64,000 nt of DNA from Paraburkholderia nodosa (GCF_001718195.1 NZ_MCNV01000027.1:1-64000), one strand, 5' to 3'; numbered from the stretch's first letter, positions 32,926-42,071 are shown. Notes: generated by a model not told the origin, from the letters alone. Numbers and translations: made by a program.

Positions 32926-33794
32926 GCACGATGCCTGCGCACGCTGGACAGGAGCGGGGGCTTGTTTCGCCGCAGTCAGGCAGGGGCAGCGCATTGCGCG
33001 GATGGCCGCCGCTTCACGTGTGGAGCACGCGCCGCCGCCGGGCTGTCGCGTCGATGATTGCCGTGCTGGCTCTCGCCGCCGCGAGCGTCGCCTGCATCGT
33101 CGGAGATCCACTCGGTGTGAATGCAGCTCGCGCCGAGCTGCGAACCGCTCAAAAGCGCTACGGCGATGCCCAGCAAGTCCTGGCGCGCCTGCCCGCGCTG
33201 CGCGACGCTGCGGCGCGAACGGCTTCGCGTGCGCCGCGCGCTGGCAATTCCGCCGACGATATTCGCCGCATCTCGCAGCTCGCCGCGCAATCGGGCCTCG
33301 TGCTGCATGCGCTGGAGCCTGGCGTTGCGGGCGGCGCACAAGCCGAGGCGTTCCGGTCGATCAAGCTGGTCGCGCAAGGCAGCTTCGCGCAACTGCGTGG
33401 ACTGCTCGAAGGGTTGGCGCGCGAGCCGGCGCTCACGGTGCCATCCGGGCTTGCAGTCCGGCGCACGGGAACCGGTTTGTCGGTCTCGGCAACGTTGCGT
33501 GTGTACGATGCGCTTCCCGCCGTGCCGCTGGCGGTGGCTCCGGGAGCGGCGGCTCGCGATCCCTTCACGCATGCGGCTGCGGCCGGTACGGCGGAAGACG
33601 GGTGGCGCCTTGCCGGCATCCTCCAGGATCGGCAGCGCATCGTCGCGCTGGTGGAAACGCCTGATGGCGTCGTGACCGCGCAGGCGGGAGAGGCGATCGG
33701 CGACGCTCGCGTGCTGGAAATCAGGCCGGCGAGGGTTGTCGTCGCGGCGGGTGGGACGACGCGCGCGCTCGGCTGGGCGGAGCCGGTGAAATGA
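32922..33794 (+). CDS. pilO: Fused PilO-PilP pilus assembly protein
   Basis: The 290 residues join two domains usually encoded separately. Residues 1-200 are PilO-like: an N-terminal cytosolic part, one membrane helix (about 42-60), a coiled-coil and the ferredoxin-like segment with IKLVAQGSFAQLRGLLEGLA. Residues 212-290 are PilP-like: RDPF, then WRLAGILQDRQRIVALVE and VVTAQAGEAIGDARVLEI. PilP normally is a separate lipoprotein contacting PilQ; here no lipobox exists. It overlaps pilN and pilQ by four bases each. There is no other pilP in the cluster. Confidence 0.75.
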   Translation: MSTMPAHAGQERGLVSPQSGRGSALRGWPPLHVWSTRRRRAVASMIAVLALAAASVACIVGDPLGVNAARAELRTAQKRYGDAQQVLARLPALRDAAARTASRAPRAGNSADDIRRISQLAAQSGLVLHALEPGVAGGAQAEAFRSIKLVAQGSFAQLRGLLEGLAREPALTVPSGLAVRRTGTGLSVSATLRVYDALPAVPLAVAPGAAARDPFTHAAAAGTAEDGWRLAGILQDRQRIVALVETPDGVVTAQAGEAIGDARVLEIRPARVVVAAGGTTRALGWAEPVK

Positions 33795-35401
33795 GCGCGC
33801 TGAAGCGGACCGTTGCCGTCCTCGCCCCGTTGATGGTGAGTGTTGCCGCGGGCGCTGCATGGGCCGCGGTGCCTCAGCCTCGGCCTGGGTGGGCACATTC
33901 GCCGGCGGCGCTCGCGCACTACGAAGTGCCGCCGTTGCCCGATGGTGCGGCGGAGCCCGCAGCGAAACAGTGGACCGCCAATCCGTTCGTAGGAGGCAGC
34001 GATGCCCCGATGCCCGAAGACGTTTCGCAGGCACTCGCAGACGGCGGCGCTCACGTATCCCAACCCGCAGCCGAACCTTCGCGCGAACCCGGCGACGCGT
34101 CGGCAGCCGGGCCGCTCGAAGGGCCGCCCGTACCGCTGCGCGCGCCGATGCGGCTTGGCGACGCGGCGGCAGACAACGACGGTTTGCCGCCAAACCGGCC
34201 GATCACGCTCAACTTCCAGCGCGCTGAAATCATCGCCGTTCTGCAAGCGTTCGCCCAGTTCACGAAGCTCAATATCGTCGCAAGCGAACGAGCGCGCGGC
34301 CAGGTGACGTTGCGCCTCGACCGCGTGCCGTGGCGTACCGCGTTCGACCTGCTGCTCGAGGCGAACGGCCTGGCGATGTCGCGCATCGGCGATGTGATCT
34401 GGGTCGCGCCCGCCGCGGAGCTGGCGGCGCGCGAGCGGCAGCGTTACGAGGCGCACGCCCGGGCCGCGGAGCTGGAGCCGCTCGCCAGCCGCTCGTTCGA
34501 GCTGCATTACGCGCGCGCCGAGGAATTGCGGCGTTTCCTGACAGGCACGGGGTCACAGCGCGCACTCTCGAAGCGCGGCACGGCGGTGGCGGACGCGCGC
34601 ACGAACCTCCTTTTCGTCACCGACCTGCCGGCGCGACTCGACCAGATCAGCGAGCTCGTGTGGCGGCTCGACGCGCCCGCGCGTCAGGTGCTGATCGAGG
34701 CGCGCATCGTCGAAGGAGACGAGGGGCTGTCGCGCGAGCTGGGCGTGCGTCTTGGCGTAACGCCGGTGAGTGTGGACGGCTCGACGGCCCGCGGCTTGAC
34801 CGCCCGAGCCGACGGCACGGTGTACGACCTCGCGGCGGGCCCGATTTCCGGCTTCGAGCCTGCAGGCCTTGGGCTCACGCTGCTGGCCGCGCGCGCCACG
34901 CGCCTGCTCGACATCCAGTTGAGCGCGCTCGAGGCCGAAGGGCGCGGGCGCGTGGTGTCGAGTCCGCGCGTCGTCACCGCCGACCGCACGAAGGCCGTCG
35001 TCGAGCAGGGCACCGAGCTGCCTTATCAGGCCAAGGTCGGGCAGGGCGTTTCGGGCGTGCAGTTCCGGCGCGCAAGCCTGAAACTCGAAGTCGAGCCGCA
35101 GATCACACCCGATGGCCGCGTGATACTCGACCTCGATGTGGCGAAGGACAGTGTCGGCGAGCAAACGGCCGCCGGGCCTGCAATTAACACCAAACACGTG
35201 CAGACGCGCGTGGAAATCGAGGACGGCGGGACGGTCTCAATTGGCGGCATCGACGCGACGGATGACCGCGATGATGTGACGCGCGTGCCACTCCTGGGCA
35301 AAATACCGGTTCTGGGCGCGCTTTTTTCGCATCGCGCGCACCGGAATCAACGCAGCGAGCTGGTGGTATTCATCACGCCGCGCGTCGTGGAGCCGAATTG
35401 A
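33791..35401 (+). CDS. pilQ: PilQ/HofQ-type secretin
   Basis: The 536-residue outer-membrane secretin has a signal peptide (AAGAAWA-AVPQ), a Pro/Ala-rich linker to about residue 130, an N0 domain (ITLNFQRAEIIAVLQAFAQF), an N1 domain ending VWRLDAPARQVLIEARIVE, and the secretin pore domain with RVVSSPRVVTADRTKAVVEQ and VPLLGKIPVLGALFSHR. The AMIN peptidoglycan-binding repeats of larger PilQ proteins are absent, so it resembles the competence-type HofQ/ComE. It may serve DNA uptake or pilus extrusion. Starts in an ATGA overlap. Confidence 0.88.
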   Translation: MSALKRTVAVLAPLMVSVAAGAAWAAVPQPRPGWAHSPAALAHYEVPPLPDGAAEPAAKQWTANPFVGGSDAPMPEDVSQALADGGAHVSQPAAEPSREPGDASAAGPLEGPPVPLRAPMRLGDAAADNDGLPPNRPITLNFQRAEIIAVLQAFAQFTKLNIVASERARGQVTLRLDRVPWRTAFDLLLEANGLAMSRIGDVIWVAPAAELAARERQRYEAHARAAELEPLASRSFELHYARAEELRRFLTGTGSQRALSKRGTAVADARTNLLFVTDLPARLDQISELVWRLDAPARQVLIEARIVEGDEGLSRELGVRLGVTPVSVDGSTARGLTARADGTVYDLAAGPISGFEPAGLGLTLLAARATRLLDIQLSALEAEGRGRVVSSPRVVTADRTKAVVEQGTELPYQAKVGQGVSGVQFRRASLKLEVEPQITPDGRVILDLDVAKDSVGEQTAAGPAINTKHVQTRVEIEDGGTVSIGGIDATDDRDDVTRVPLLGKIPVLGALFSHRAHRNQRSELVVFITPRVVEPN

Positions 35402-35538
35402 CCCTGATTGATCGGGCGACCCGGCCGCAAGCGCGAAGCCGCATGCTTGCGGGGCCGGAACACCGAGGCCGCAGGCTCGACAATGCCGCCGCTTTGCCAG
35501 TAAGCTGCGGCACCAACCTTTCGTAGGAAACGCTGCAA

Positions 35539-36087
35539 GTGCGGGACGCAAACGCCAATGTATTTTTCGTAGGGCTCATGGGCGCCGGCAAGACGACCGT
35601 GGGCCGGGCGGTCGCGCGCCGGTTGGAGCGCCCGTTCTTCGACTCCGATCACGAGATCGAGGCGCGCACGGGCGCGCGCATCCCGGTGATCTTCGAACTC
35701 GAAGGCGAAGCGGGCTTTCGCGACCGCGAGGCCCAGATGATCGAAGAGCTCACGGGGCGTGAAGGCATCGTCCTCGCGACCGGCGGCGGCGCGGTGCTGC
35801 GGCCCGAGAATCGCGCGGCGCTCAAGGCGCGCGGCTTCGTCGTGTATCTGCGCGCGCATCCGCACGACCTGTGGCTGCGCACGCGGCGCGACAAGAATCG
35901 TCCGCTCCTGCAAACCGAAGACCCCAAGGCGCGGCTCGAAGCGCTCTACGAAGTGCGCGACCCGCTGTATCGCGAAGTCGCGGACTTCGTGATCGAAACC
36001 GGCCGGCCTTCCGTCAACGGACTCGTCAACATGGTGCTGATGCAGCTCGACATGGCCGGCGTCGTGCGGGCCACTGCGCGCGAGTAG
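35539..36087 (+). CDS. aroK: Shikimate kinase I
   Basis: AroK phosphorylates shikimate in aromatic amino acid synthesis. The 182 residues contain the Walker A loop GLMGAGKTT at 12-20, the shikimate-binding FFDSDHEIE and the ATGGGAVLR motif, and the LID region RDKNRPLL. The start is GTG 35539 with AGGAAACG upstream. The order pilQ-aroK-aroB matches E. coli (hofQ-aroK-aroB) and Pseudomonas. Confidence 0.96.
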   Translation: MRDANANVFFVGLMGAGKTTVGRAVARRLERPFFDSDHEIEARTGARIPVIFELEGEAGFRDREAQMIEELTGREGIVLATGGGAVLRPENRAALKARGFVVYLRAHPHDLWLRTRRDKNRPLLQTEDPKARLEALYEVRDPLYREVADFVIETGRPSVNGLVNMVLMQLDMAGVVRATARE

Positions 36088-36162
36088 GGCGCAGGTGGCG
36101 CAGTGAGTCGCGCAGTGAGTCGTGAAGCAGGCAGTGCATCGGAAACCCAAAAGATTCAGAGC

Positions 36163-37245
36163 ATGATTACCGTCAACGTCGAACTGGGCGAGCGCGCCTA
36201 CCCCATCCATATCGGCTCCGGCCTGATCGGTCAGACGGCGCTCTTCGCGCCTCATATCGCCGGCAAGTCGGTCACGATCGTGACGAACACCGTCGTCGAT
36301 CCGCTCTACGGCGAGACGCTGCGCACCGCGCTCGCGCCGCTCGGCAAGGACGTCAATACGGTGGTGCTGCCCGATGGCGAGGCGCACAAGAACTGGGAAA
36401 CGCTCAACGAGATCTTCGACGCGCTGCTCACCTCGCGCGCCGACCGCAAGACCACGCTCATCGCGCTGGGCGGCGGCGTGACGGGCGACATGACGGGTTT
36501 CGCGGCCGCCTGCTACATGCGCGGCGTGCCGTTCATCCAGGTGCCGACCACGCTGCTTTCGCAGGTCGATTCGTCGGTGGGCGGCAAGACGGGCATCAAT
36601 CATCCGCTCGGCAAGAACATGATCGGCGCGTTCTACCAGCCGCAGGCCGTGATCGCCGACATCGGCGCGCTCGCCACGCTGCCGGAGCGCGAGCTGGCGG
36701 CGGGCATCGCCGAGGTCATCAAGACCGGCGCAATCGCCGATGCCGAATTCTTCGACTGGATCGAAGCCAACGTCGAATCGCTCAACCGTTGCGAGCCCGA
36801 AGCGCTCGCGCACGCCGTCAAGCGCTCGTGCGAGATCAAGGCATCGGTCGTGGCCGCCGACGAGCGCGAGGGCGGCCTGCGCGCCATCCTCAACTTCGGC
36901 CATACGTTCGGCCACGCGATCGAGGCCGGGCTCGGCTACGGCGAGTGGCTGCACGGCGAGGCGGTGGGCTGCGGCATGGTGATGGCGGCGGACCTTTCGG
37001 TGCGCATGGGCATGCTCGACGAAGCCTCGCGCACGCGCCTCGTGCGCGTGGTCGAGGCCGCGAAGCTGCCGGTGCGTGCGCCCGCGCTCGGCGCGGACCG
37101 CTATGTCGAGCTGATGCAGGTCGACAAGAAGGCCGAGGGCGGGGCGATCAAGTTCATCCTGCTCAAGCGCTTCGGCGAGACGCACATCGGCCGCGCGCCC
37201 GACGAAGCCGTGCAGGCCACGCTCGCCGCCGCGACGCAGAGCTGA
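36163..37245 (+). CDS. aroB: 3-dehydroquinate synthase
   Basis: AroB cyclises DAHP to 3-dehydroquinate, the second step of the shikimate pathway, using NAD and a divalent metal. The 360-residue protein has the NAD loop LGGGVTGDMTGFAAACYMRG, VDSSVGGKTGINHPLGKN and the metal histidines in NFGHTFGHAIEAG and WLHGEAV. A longer frame from 36103 adds residues encoded by a tandem 12-base duplication (36099-36122); ATG 36163 is the conserved start. Confidence 0.97.
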   Translation: MITVNVELGERAYPIHIGSGLIGQTALFAPHIAGKSVTIVTNTVVDPLYGETLRTALAPLGKDVNTVVLPDGEAHKNWETLNEIFDALLTSRADRKTTLIALGGGVTGDMTGFAAACYMRGVPFIQVPTTLLSQVDSSVGGKTGINHPLGKNMIGAFYQPQAVIADIGALATLPERELAAGIAEVIKTGAIADAEFFDWIEANVESLNRCEPEALAHAVKRSCEIKASVVAADEREGGLRAILNFGHTFGHAIEAGLGYGEWLHGEAVGCGMVMAADLSVRMGMLDEASRTRLVRVVEAAKLPVRAPALGADRYVELMQVDKKAEGGAIKFILLKRFGETHIGRAPDEAVQATLAAATQS

Positions 37246-37279
37246 GGCGGCGCCGGCGACAACCCCTTGCGGAGGAACG

Positions 37280-38506
37280 GTGAGCGACACCCGCAGCGAC
37301 AACCGTAGTGATCCCCGTAGTGTTCAGGAAGGTAACGACGCGCATGGCGGCGACGCCAGCGCCGCGCTGATCGCGTCATTCGAGGCGGGCCTCGCGCCTT
37401 ACGCGGCGCACGCCTCGCGCACGCGCGGGCGGCGCTATCCCGAGCCGCCGCCCGCCGCGCGCAGCGAGTTCCAGCGCGATCGCGACCGCATCGTCCATTC
37501 CACGGCGTTTCGCCGCCTCGAGTACAAGACCCAGGTGTTCGTGAATCACGAGGGCGATCTCTTTCGCACGCGGCTCACGCACAGCCTGGAAGTCGCGCAG
37601 ATCGCCCGCTCGGTCGCCCGTAACCTGCGCGTGAACGAGGATCTGGTCGAGGCGATCTCGCTCGCCCACGACCTCGGCCATACGCCGTTCGGCCATGCGG
37701 GCCAGGACGCGCTCAACGAGTGCATGCGCGAGCACGGTGGCTTCGAGCACAATCTCCAGAGTCTCGCGGTCGTGGACGAGCTCGAAGAGCACTACGGCGC
37801 GTTCGACGGCCTGAACCTGTGCTTCGAGACGCGCGAAGGCATTCTCAAGCACTGCTCGCGTGAGCATGCGAGGCATCTGGGCGATCTGGGTGAGCGTTTT
37901 CTGCTCGGCCGGCAACCGTCCATCGAAGCGCAGATCGCCAACATCGCCGACGAAATCGCCTATAACAACCACGACGTCGACGACGGCTTGCGCTCGGGCC
38001 TGCTCACCATCGAGCAACTCGCCGAGGTCGAGCTCTGGCAAACGCACTACGACGCCGCGCGCGCCGAATATCCGCAGATCGAGGGCCGTCGGCTGATTCA
38101 CGAGACGGTGCGGCGCATCATCAACACGCTGATCGTCGATCTGATCGGGCAGACGCGGCGCAATCTCGCCGAGTGCGCGCCGCAGTCGCTCGACGACGTG
38201 CGCGCGGCGCCTGCGCTCGTCGCGCACAGCGAGCGCGTGGCCGCGCAGGCGGCGGCGCTCAAGCGCTTCCTGTACCGCAACCTGTACCGCCACTATCGCG
38301 TGATGCGCATGGCCAACAAGGCGCGGCGCGTGGTGAAGGGGCTGTTCGAGGCGTTCAGCGAAGACTCGCGCCTGTTGCCGCCGCCGTACCAGACGCAGGA
38401 CGCCGCCCTGCAGCCGCGGCTGATCGCGCATTACATCGCGGGCATGACCGACCGCTATGCCCTGAAGGAGTACCGCCGCCTCTTCGTCGTCGCCGATGAC
38501 GTTTGA
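37280..38506 (+). CDS. dgt: Deoxyguanosinetriphosphate triphosphohydrolase-like protein (dGTPase)
   Basis: The 408-residue HD-domain protein contains RIVHSTAFRRLEYKTQVF, the first histidine in RLTHSLEVAQIAR, the HD pair in SLAHDLGHTPFGHAG, and DEIAYNNHDVDDG with the last metal aspartate. Family members hydrolyse dNTPs to nucleosides and triphosphate. The GTG start has GGAGG at 37271-37275. An N-terminal Asp/Ser/Arg-rich stretch of 25 residues looks disordered. It follows aroB by 34 bases, a usual Burkholderia order. Confidence 0.93.
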   Translation: MSDTRSDNRSDPRSVQEGNDAHGGDASAALIASFEAGLAPYAAHASRTRGRRYPEPPPAARSEFQRDRDRIVHSTAFRRLEYKTQVFVNHEGDLFRTRLTHSLEVAQIARSVARNLRVNEDLVEAISLAHDLGHTPFGHAGQDALNECMREHGGFEHNLQSLAVVDELEEHYGAFDGLNLCFETREGILKHCSREHARHLGDLGERFLLGRQPSIEAQIANIADEIAYNNHDVDDGLRSGLLTIEQLAEVELWQTHYDAARAEYPQIEGRRLIHETVRRIINTLIVDLIGQTRRNLAECAPQSLDDVRAAPALVAHSERVAAQAAALKRFLYRNLYRHYRVMRMANKARRVVKGLFEAFSEDSRLLPPPYQTQDAALQPRLIAHYIAGMTDRYALKEYRRLFVVADDV

Positions 38507-38554
38507 GGGCGCGGCTCGCCCCTCTCACCGCCCCTGCCGATTCCGGGAGCCGAT

Positions 38555-39313
38555 TTGATCAAGTCCTGGCCGTATCCGCGCGTTGCCGCGCACCGAGGGG
38601 GCGGCACGCTCGCGCCCGAGAACACCCTGGCGGGTCTGCACACCGGCGCGAGCCTCGGCCATAAGATGGTCGAGTTCGACGCCAGGCTCTCCGTCGACAA
38701 CGTCGCGTTCCTGCTCCATGACGACTCGGTGAATCGCACGTCGAGCGGGCACGGCGCGGCCGCGTCCATGCGCTATGCGGAACTTGCCGCGTTGGACGCG
38801 GGCAGCTGGCGGGACGCGCGTTTTGCGGGCGAGCCAATGCCGACGCTCGCTCAAGTCGCAGCGTGTTGTCGCGAGCTGGGGCTTGCGGCGAATGTCGAGA
38901 TCAAGCCCTGCGCGGGTCGCGACGTGGAGACAGGGCGCATTGTCGGCGCCGAAACGGCGCGCCTATGGGAGAGCGAAGCGCGGGCAGGCACGCCGCCTTT
39001 GCTGTCGTCGTTCTCTTATGCGGCGCTCGAGGCGGCGCGCGAAAGCGCGCCGGAACTGCCGCGCGGGCTGCTATTCGAGCGGGTGCCCGCCGACTGGCGC
39101 GAGCAGACGGCGGCGCTCGAGTGTGTGTCGCTTCATGCGAGCCATCGCCATCTGGACGAGGCGCTCGTCGAGCGCATCAAGTCGGCGGGGCTTTTCATCC
39201 TCGCCTATACGGTGAACGAACTCGACCGCGCTCGCCAACTCGTGAGCTGGGGCGTCGATACGGTCTGCACCGACCGTATCGACCTGATCGGGCCGCACGC
39301 GCTCGACGCCTGA
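38555..39313 (+). CDS. ugpQ: Glycerophosphodiester phosphodiesterase
   Basis: The 252-residue TIM-barrel enzyme has the GDPD motif RVAAHRGGGTLAPENTLAG with catalytic HR and EN, the metal-binding EFDARLSVDNVAFLLHDDSV and the C-terminal VDTVCTDRIDLIG. It splits deacylated phospholipids into glycerol-3-phosphate and an alcohol. No signal peptide is present, so it acts in the cytosol, like UgpQ. The start is TTG 38555 behind GGGAG. Confidence 0.93.
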   Translation: MIKSWPYPRVAAHRGGGTLAPENTLAGLHTGASLGHKMVEFDARLSVDNVAFLLHDDSVNRTSSGHGAAASMRYAELAALDAGSWRDARFAGEPMPTLAQVAACCRELGLAANVEIKPCAGRDVETGRIVGAETARLWESEARAGTPPLLSSFSYAALEAARESAPELPRGLLFERVPADWREQTAALECVSLHASHRHLDEALVERIKSAGLFILAYTVNELDRARQLVSWGVDTVCTDRIDLIGPHALDA

Positions 39314-39349
39314 GGGCCCGGGCCGGGCGGCCGGTGCCCGGCTCCTCCT

Positions 39350-39724
39350 TCAGCGGCGCGAGAGCAGCGCGCCCAGTACCAGCGCGACGCCGCCGGCAAT
39401 CGCTACGGCCTGCCAGGGATTGCGGTGTACGTAGTCGTCGGCGCCGGCGATGGCCGCGTCAGTGTGGTCGCGCGCGGCTGCACGCGCGACTTCGAGCCGC
39501 TCGCGGGCGGCGTCCAGACGCTTGCGGATGTCGGCGCGCAGCGCAGCTGCATCGGCCTGGGTTCCTTCGCCCAGCGTGTTTTCCAGCTCGGCGAGCAGAT
39601 CACGCAACTCGTCGGTGATATCGGCGGCGGCGCTGCGGCCGCGGCGTGCAATGCGCCGCGCGTGTCGGCTCGTGCGCGTCCAGGAATCTCCGAGGGCTTC
39701 TCGCGTGTTCGGAAAGGCGCTCAT
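39350..39724 (-). CDS. DUF883 (ElaB/YqjD-like) membrane-anchored protein
   Basis: The 124-residue protein is helical: a basic N-terminal part, a long amphipathic helix (ITDELRDLLAELENTLGEG to about 100), and the family C-terminus DDYVHRNPWQAVAIAGG plus a final membrane helix and SRR. ElaB/YqjD proteins tether stationary-phase ribosomes to the inner membrane in E. coli. ATG 39724 has GGAG six bases upstream. Convergent with ugpQ; a GCCGGGC/GCCCGGC hairpin (39322-39342) lies between them. Confidence 0.85.
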   Translation of the reverse strand: MSAFPNTREALGDSWTRTSRHARRIARRGRSAAADITDELRDLLAELENTLGEGTQADAAALRADIRKRLDAARERLEVARAAARDHTDAAIAGADDYVHRNPWQAVAIAGGVALVLGALLSRR

Positions 39725-40098
39725 GTATGGCTCCGTCGTTGAAAAGTCACAGGTAAAAGGCTCGCCGCGGCGCGCACGAAAAAGGGCGCGGCAGGGCGAG
39801 GACCGGAGTGCAAGTATTGCGCAATTCCAGTGCCCGAGCCTTGAACGCGCGCAGCGAGCCGGGCGCAAACGCCCGCCAGGCGGGGCTTCCTTCTCTGGTG
39901 ACAAAACAGGTGATTACGGGGACAGCACGCTTTTTCCCAGAGGCATAGAATCAGGATAAGCCCATGCGAAGGCGGGGAAAATCGATGGAGACGCGAAGAC
40001 GGGAAGGGCACGGCCGGGCGGGAAACGCCGCCCTCCGCCAGACGCCGCAAGGGCGAGGCGAAGGGCCGGCGCGAGGTGGTGCGGGGCGCCGAAGGGCG
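39725..40098. other. Intergenic region without recognised gene
   Basis: The 374 bases between the DUF883 gene and ompW hold a GGGCGG/CCGCCC hairpin (40016-40033) and scattered G-rich sequence. No family-like ORF, good promoter pair or T-tract terminator was found. It must contain the promoter of the DUF883 gene on the minus strand. Confidence 0.5.
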
Positions 40099-40818
40099 TC
40101 AGAAGTTGTAGCCGACCTTCAGGTACGTCACGAGCGGGTTCAGGTGAATCTTCGATTCCGCGACTCGCTGCGTGCCGAACTGGTTGTTCAGCGTCGTGTG
40201 GTACGTGGCCGTCACGTTGATCGGGATGTACGAGAGCGAGAAACCGGCGAACCAGTGCTTCGTGAAGTTGTAGTTGAAGCCCAGGTTAAACACGGGGGCC
40301 CAGGAACGATCCGTCGAAACACTGGTCGGACCCCCAAGCCTCTCTTGTTCAAAGGCGCCGTTGGTGATCTTCGCGTCGGTGAACCAGGCGTAGGTCACGC
40401 CGACGCCGAGGTAAGGACGGAATTTGGCTTCCGGGCTGTTGAAGTAGTACTTGAACAGCAGCGCGGGGCTCCACAGTTTTGCCGAGCCGACCTTGCCGTA
40501 GCTGCTGAACATGCCGCCGCCGGAAATATCGAACTTCGGCGGAATGCCGAGTTCGGCTTCGGTCGCGAAGTGGTCGGTGATGTAGTAGCCGAGGGAGAAG
40601 CCCACGGTGTCGGCCGAGCCGACGCTGGCGCCGGTGTTCGGAATGGCCATGTTGACGGGCGTGCCGCCGACACTGTCGATCTTGAGCGGATCGCTGGTGT
40701 CCTGCGGCATGAAGCGGAACCAGCCGGTGGTGACGTAGAACGTGTTTGCGGATTGTGCGTGTGCCGCCGTGAAACTGGCGAGCGCGGCGACCCCTGCCAG
40801 CGCCTGTTTTAATTTCAT
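40099..40818 (-). CDS. ompW: OmpW family outer membrane protein
   Basis: The 239-residue protein has a signal peptide (MKLKQALAGVAALASF to AHA-QS) and the eight-stranded barrel pattern of OmpW with TVGFSLGYYITDHFATEAEL and FRPYLGVGVTYAWF, ending in aromatic KVGYNF for BamA recognition. OmpW forms a small hydrophobic channel. The ribosome binding site GGAG lies eight bases before ATG 40818. Upstream on the minus strand a CATAAT -10-like box and a GTTTG-TTG-CAAAC repeat occur. Confidence 0.93.
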   Translation of the reverse strand: MKLKQALAGVAALASFTAAHAQSANTFYVTTGWFRFMPQDTSDPLKIDSVGGTPVNMAIPNTGASVGSADTVGFSLGYYITDHFATEAELGIPPKFDISGGGMFSSYGKVGSAKLWSPALLFKYYFNSPEAKFRPYLGVGVTYAWFTDAKITNGAFEQERLGGPTSVSTDRSWAPVFNLGFNYNFTKHWFAGFSLSYIPINVTATYHTTLNNQFGTQRVAESKIHLNPLVTYLKVGYNF

Positions 40819-41007
40819 ATTAATTGCTCCTCCATGAAAGGCCCGCTCATTATGAACACAACGTTTGCAACAAACCAGACGCGACCGTTAGAGCTTTTTT
40901 ACTAAGCGCCGCGAGCTTTCCGCCGAAGCCGCATGCCAGCGAGAACTAGCGCTGGTGGGGCCTGGCGGGTCTGCGGGTATTCACCAACGGAACCAGGAAA
41001 ATCGAGC

Positions 41008-42042
41008 ATGGCACGGCTTGCACGTCTTTATGTTCCCGATCAGCCACAGCATGTGATCCTGCGCGGACTCGATCAGCAGCCCGCGTTCGTCGATGACCAG
41101 GACTACGAACTGTTCATCGACTGCCTGAAGGCCGCGGCGCGCGATCATCATCTGGCGGTGCATGCGTGGGTTTTGATGCCCGGCGCGGTGCAACTGCTCG
41201 TCACGCCTTCCGACGAATCCAGCCTGCCCAAGGCAATGCAGGCGGTCGGCCGGCGCTACGTGGCGCATTTCAACCGGCGCTATGCGCGTCGCGGCACGCT
41301 CTGGGAGGGGCGCTACCGCGCGACGGTCATCGAGGGCGAGCGCTTCTTCCTGCTGGCGAGCCGCGTCGTCGAGCTCGCACCGGTGCGCAGCCACCTCGTG
41401 ACGGCGCCCGAAGACTATCGATGGTCGAGCTACCGGCATCACATCGGCCTCACCGTCGACAGCCTCATCACCGACCATCCGCTGTACTGGGCGCTCGGCA
41501 ATACGCCTTTCGAGCGTCAGCGCGCGTATCGCGAACTCTGCGAGCAGGTGCTCGACGAACGCGAAACGACACAGCTCATGCAGGCCACGCTCAAGGGCTG
41601 GGTGCTCGGCAGCGACACGTACCGCGATTGGGCGTCGCGCACGGCGAACCGGCGCGTCTCGCCGCTGCCGCGTGGGCGCCCGCGCAAGGTGCGCGAGGCG
41701 CCAGGCACGCCTGCGGCGACGCCGGGCGCCGTTGGCGCCGCGGCCACCGCGAGCCCGGCTTCGACGCCTGCGGCCGGATCGGGCGGGGCCGGTGGTCAGC
41801 CGGCGAGCCATGGCGCGACTCAATCTGGCCCCCATTCTACCTCGCACGCCGGCGCCAACCCGGCCGGCTCGACCTCGACGCAGGGAGGAGGTCACCCTGG
41901 GAGTGGTTCCGCTACAACATCGGGTGGAAATCCGGGTGGCGCGGGCGGCCATTCCGGTGGTTCACAGGGTTCCGGCAACGGGGGCTCCTCCGGTTCGAGT
42001 TCGGAACACGACGAACGCAAGCCGGGCACCGGCACTCACTGA
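41008..42042 (+). CDS. TnpA-REP/Y1 transposase-like protein lacking catalytic residues, Gly/Ser-rich tail
   Basis: Residues 1-210 follow the REP-associated (IS200-like) transposase family: QHVILRG, HAWVLMP, FNRRYARRGTLWEGRYRATV, SRVVELAPVRSHLV and YRWSSYRHH. The usual PNHVHLL motif reads PGAVQLL here (A60, Q62 replace both histidines), and the catalytic tyrosine of RYIELNPVR is V120. So it should not cleave DNA by the HUH mechanism. Residues 230-344 are a Gly/Ser/Thr/Ala-rich tail of low complexity ending SSEHDERKPGTGTH. No terminal repeats are seen. The frame is intact, so a domesticated role is inferred. ATG 41008 is the conserved MARLARL start. Confidence 0.85.
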   Translation: MARLARLYVPDQPQHVILRGLDQQPAFVDDQDYELFIDCLKAAARDHHLAVHAWVLMPGAVQLLVTPSDESSLPKAMQAVGRRYVAHFNRRYARRGTLWEGRYRATVIEGERFFLLASRVVELAPVRSHLVTAPEDYRWSSYRHHIGLTVDSLITDHPLYWALGNTPFERQRAYRELCEQVLDERETTQLMQATLKGWVLGSDTYRDWASRTANRRVSPLPRGRPRKVREAPGTPAATPGAVGAAATASPASTPAAGSGGAGGQPASHGATQSGPHSTSHAGANPAGSTSTQGGGHPGSGSATTSGGNPGGAGGHSGGSQGSGNGGSSGSSSEHDERKPGTGTH

Positions 42043-42071
42043 TTGCTTTTCGGATCAAGTGTTTACGAAAT

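Noticed and set aside
36099..36122. Tandem duplication of CGCAGTGAGTCG before aroB
   Set aside because: Two copies only, likely slippage; no link to a regulator or gene.
39964..40812. 282-codon plus-strand frame opposite ompW
   Set aside because: ompW on the minus strand has a signal peptide and barrel pattern; the plus frame is a shadow.
41008..42042. Reading this gene as an active insertion sequence
   Set aside because: No terminal repeats or target duplication seen, and the catalytic residues are missing.
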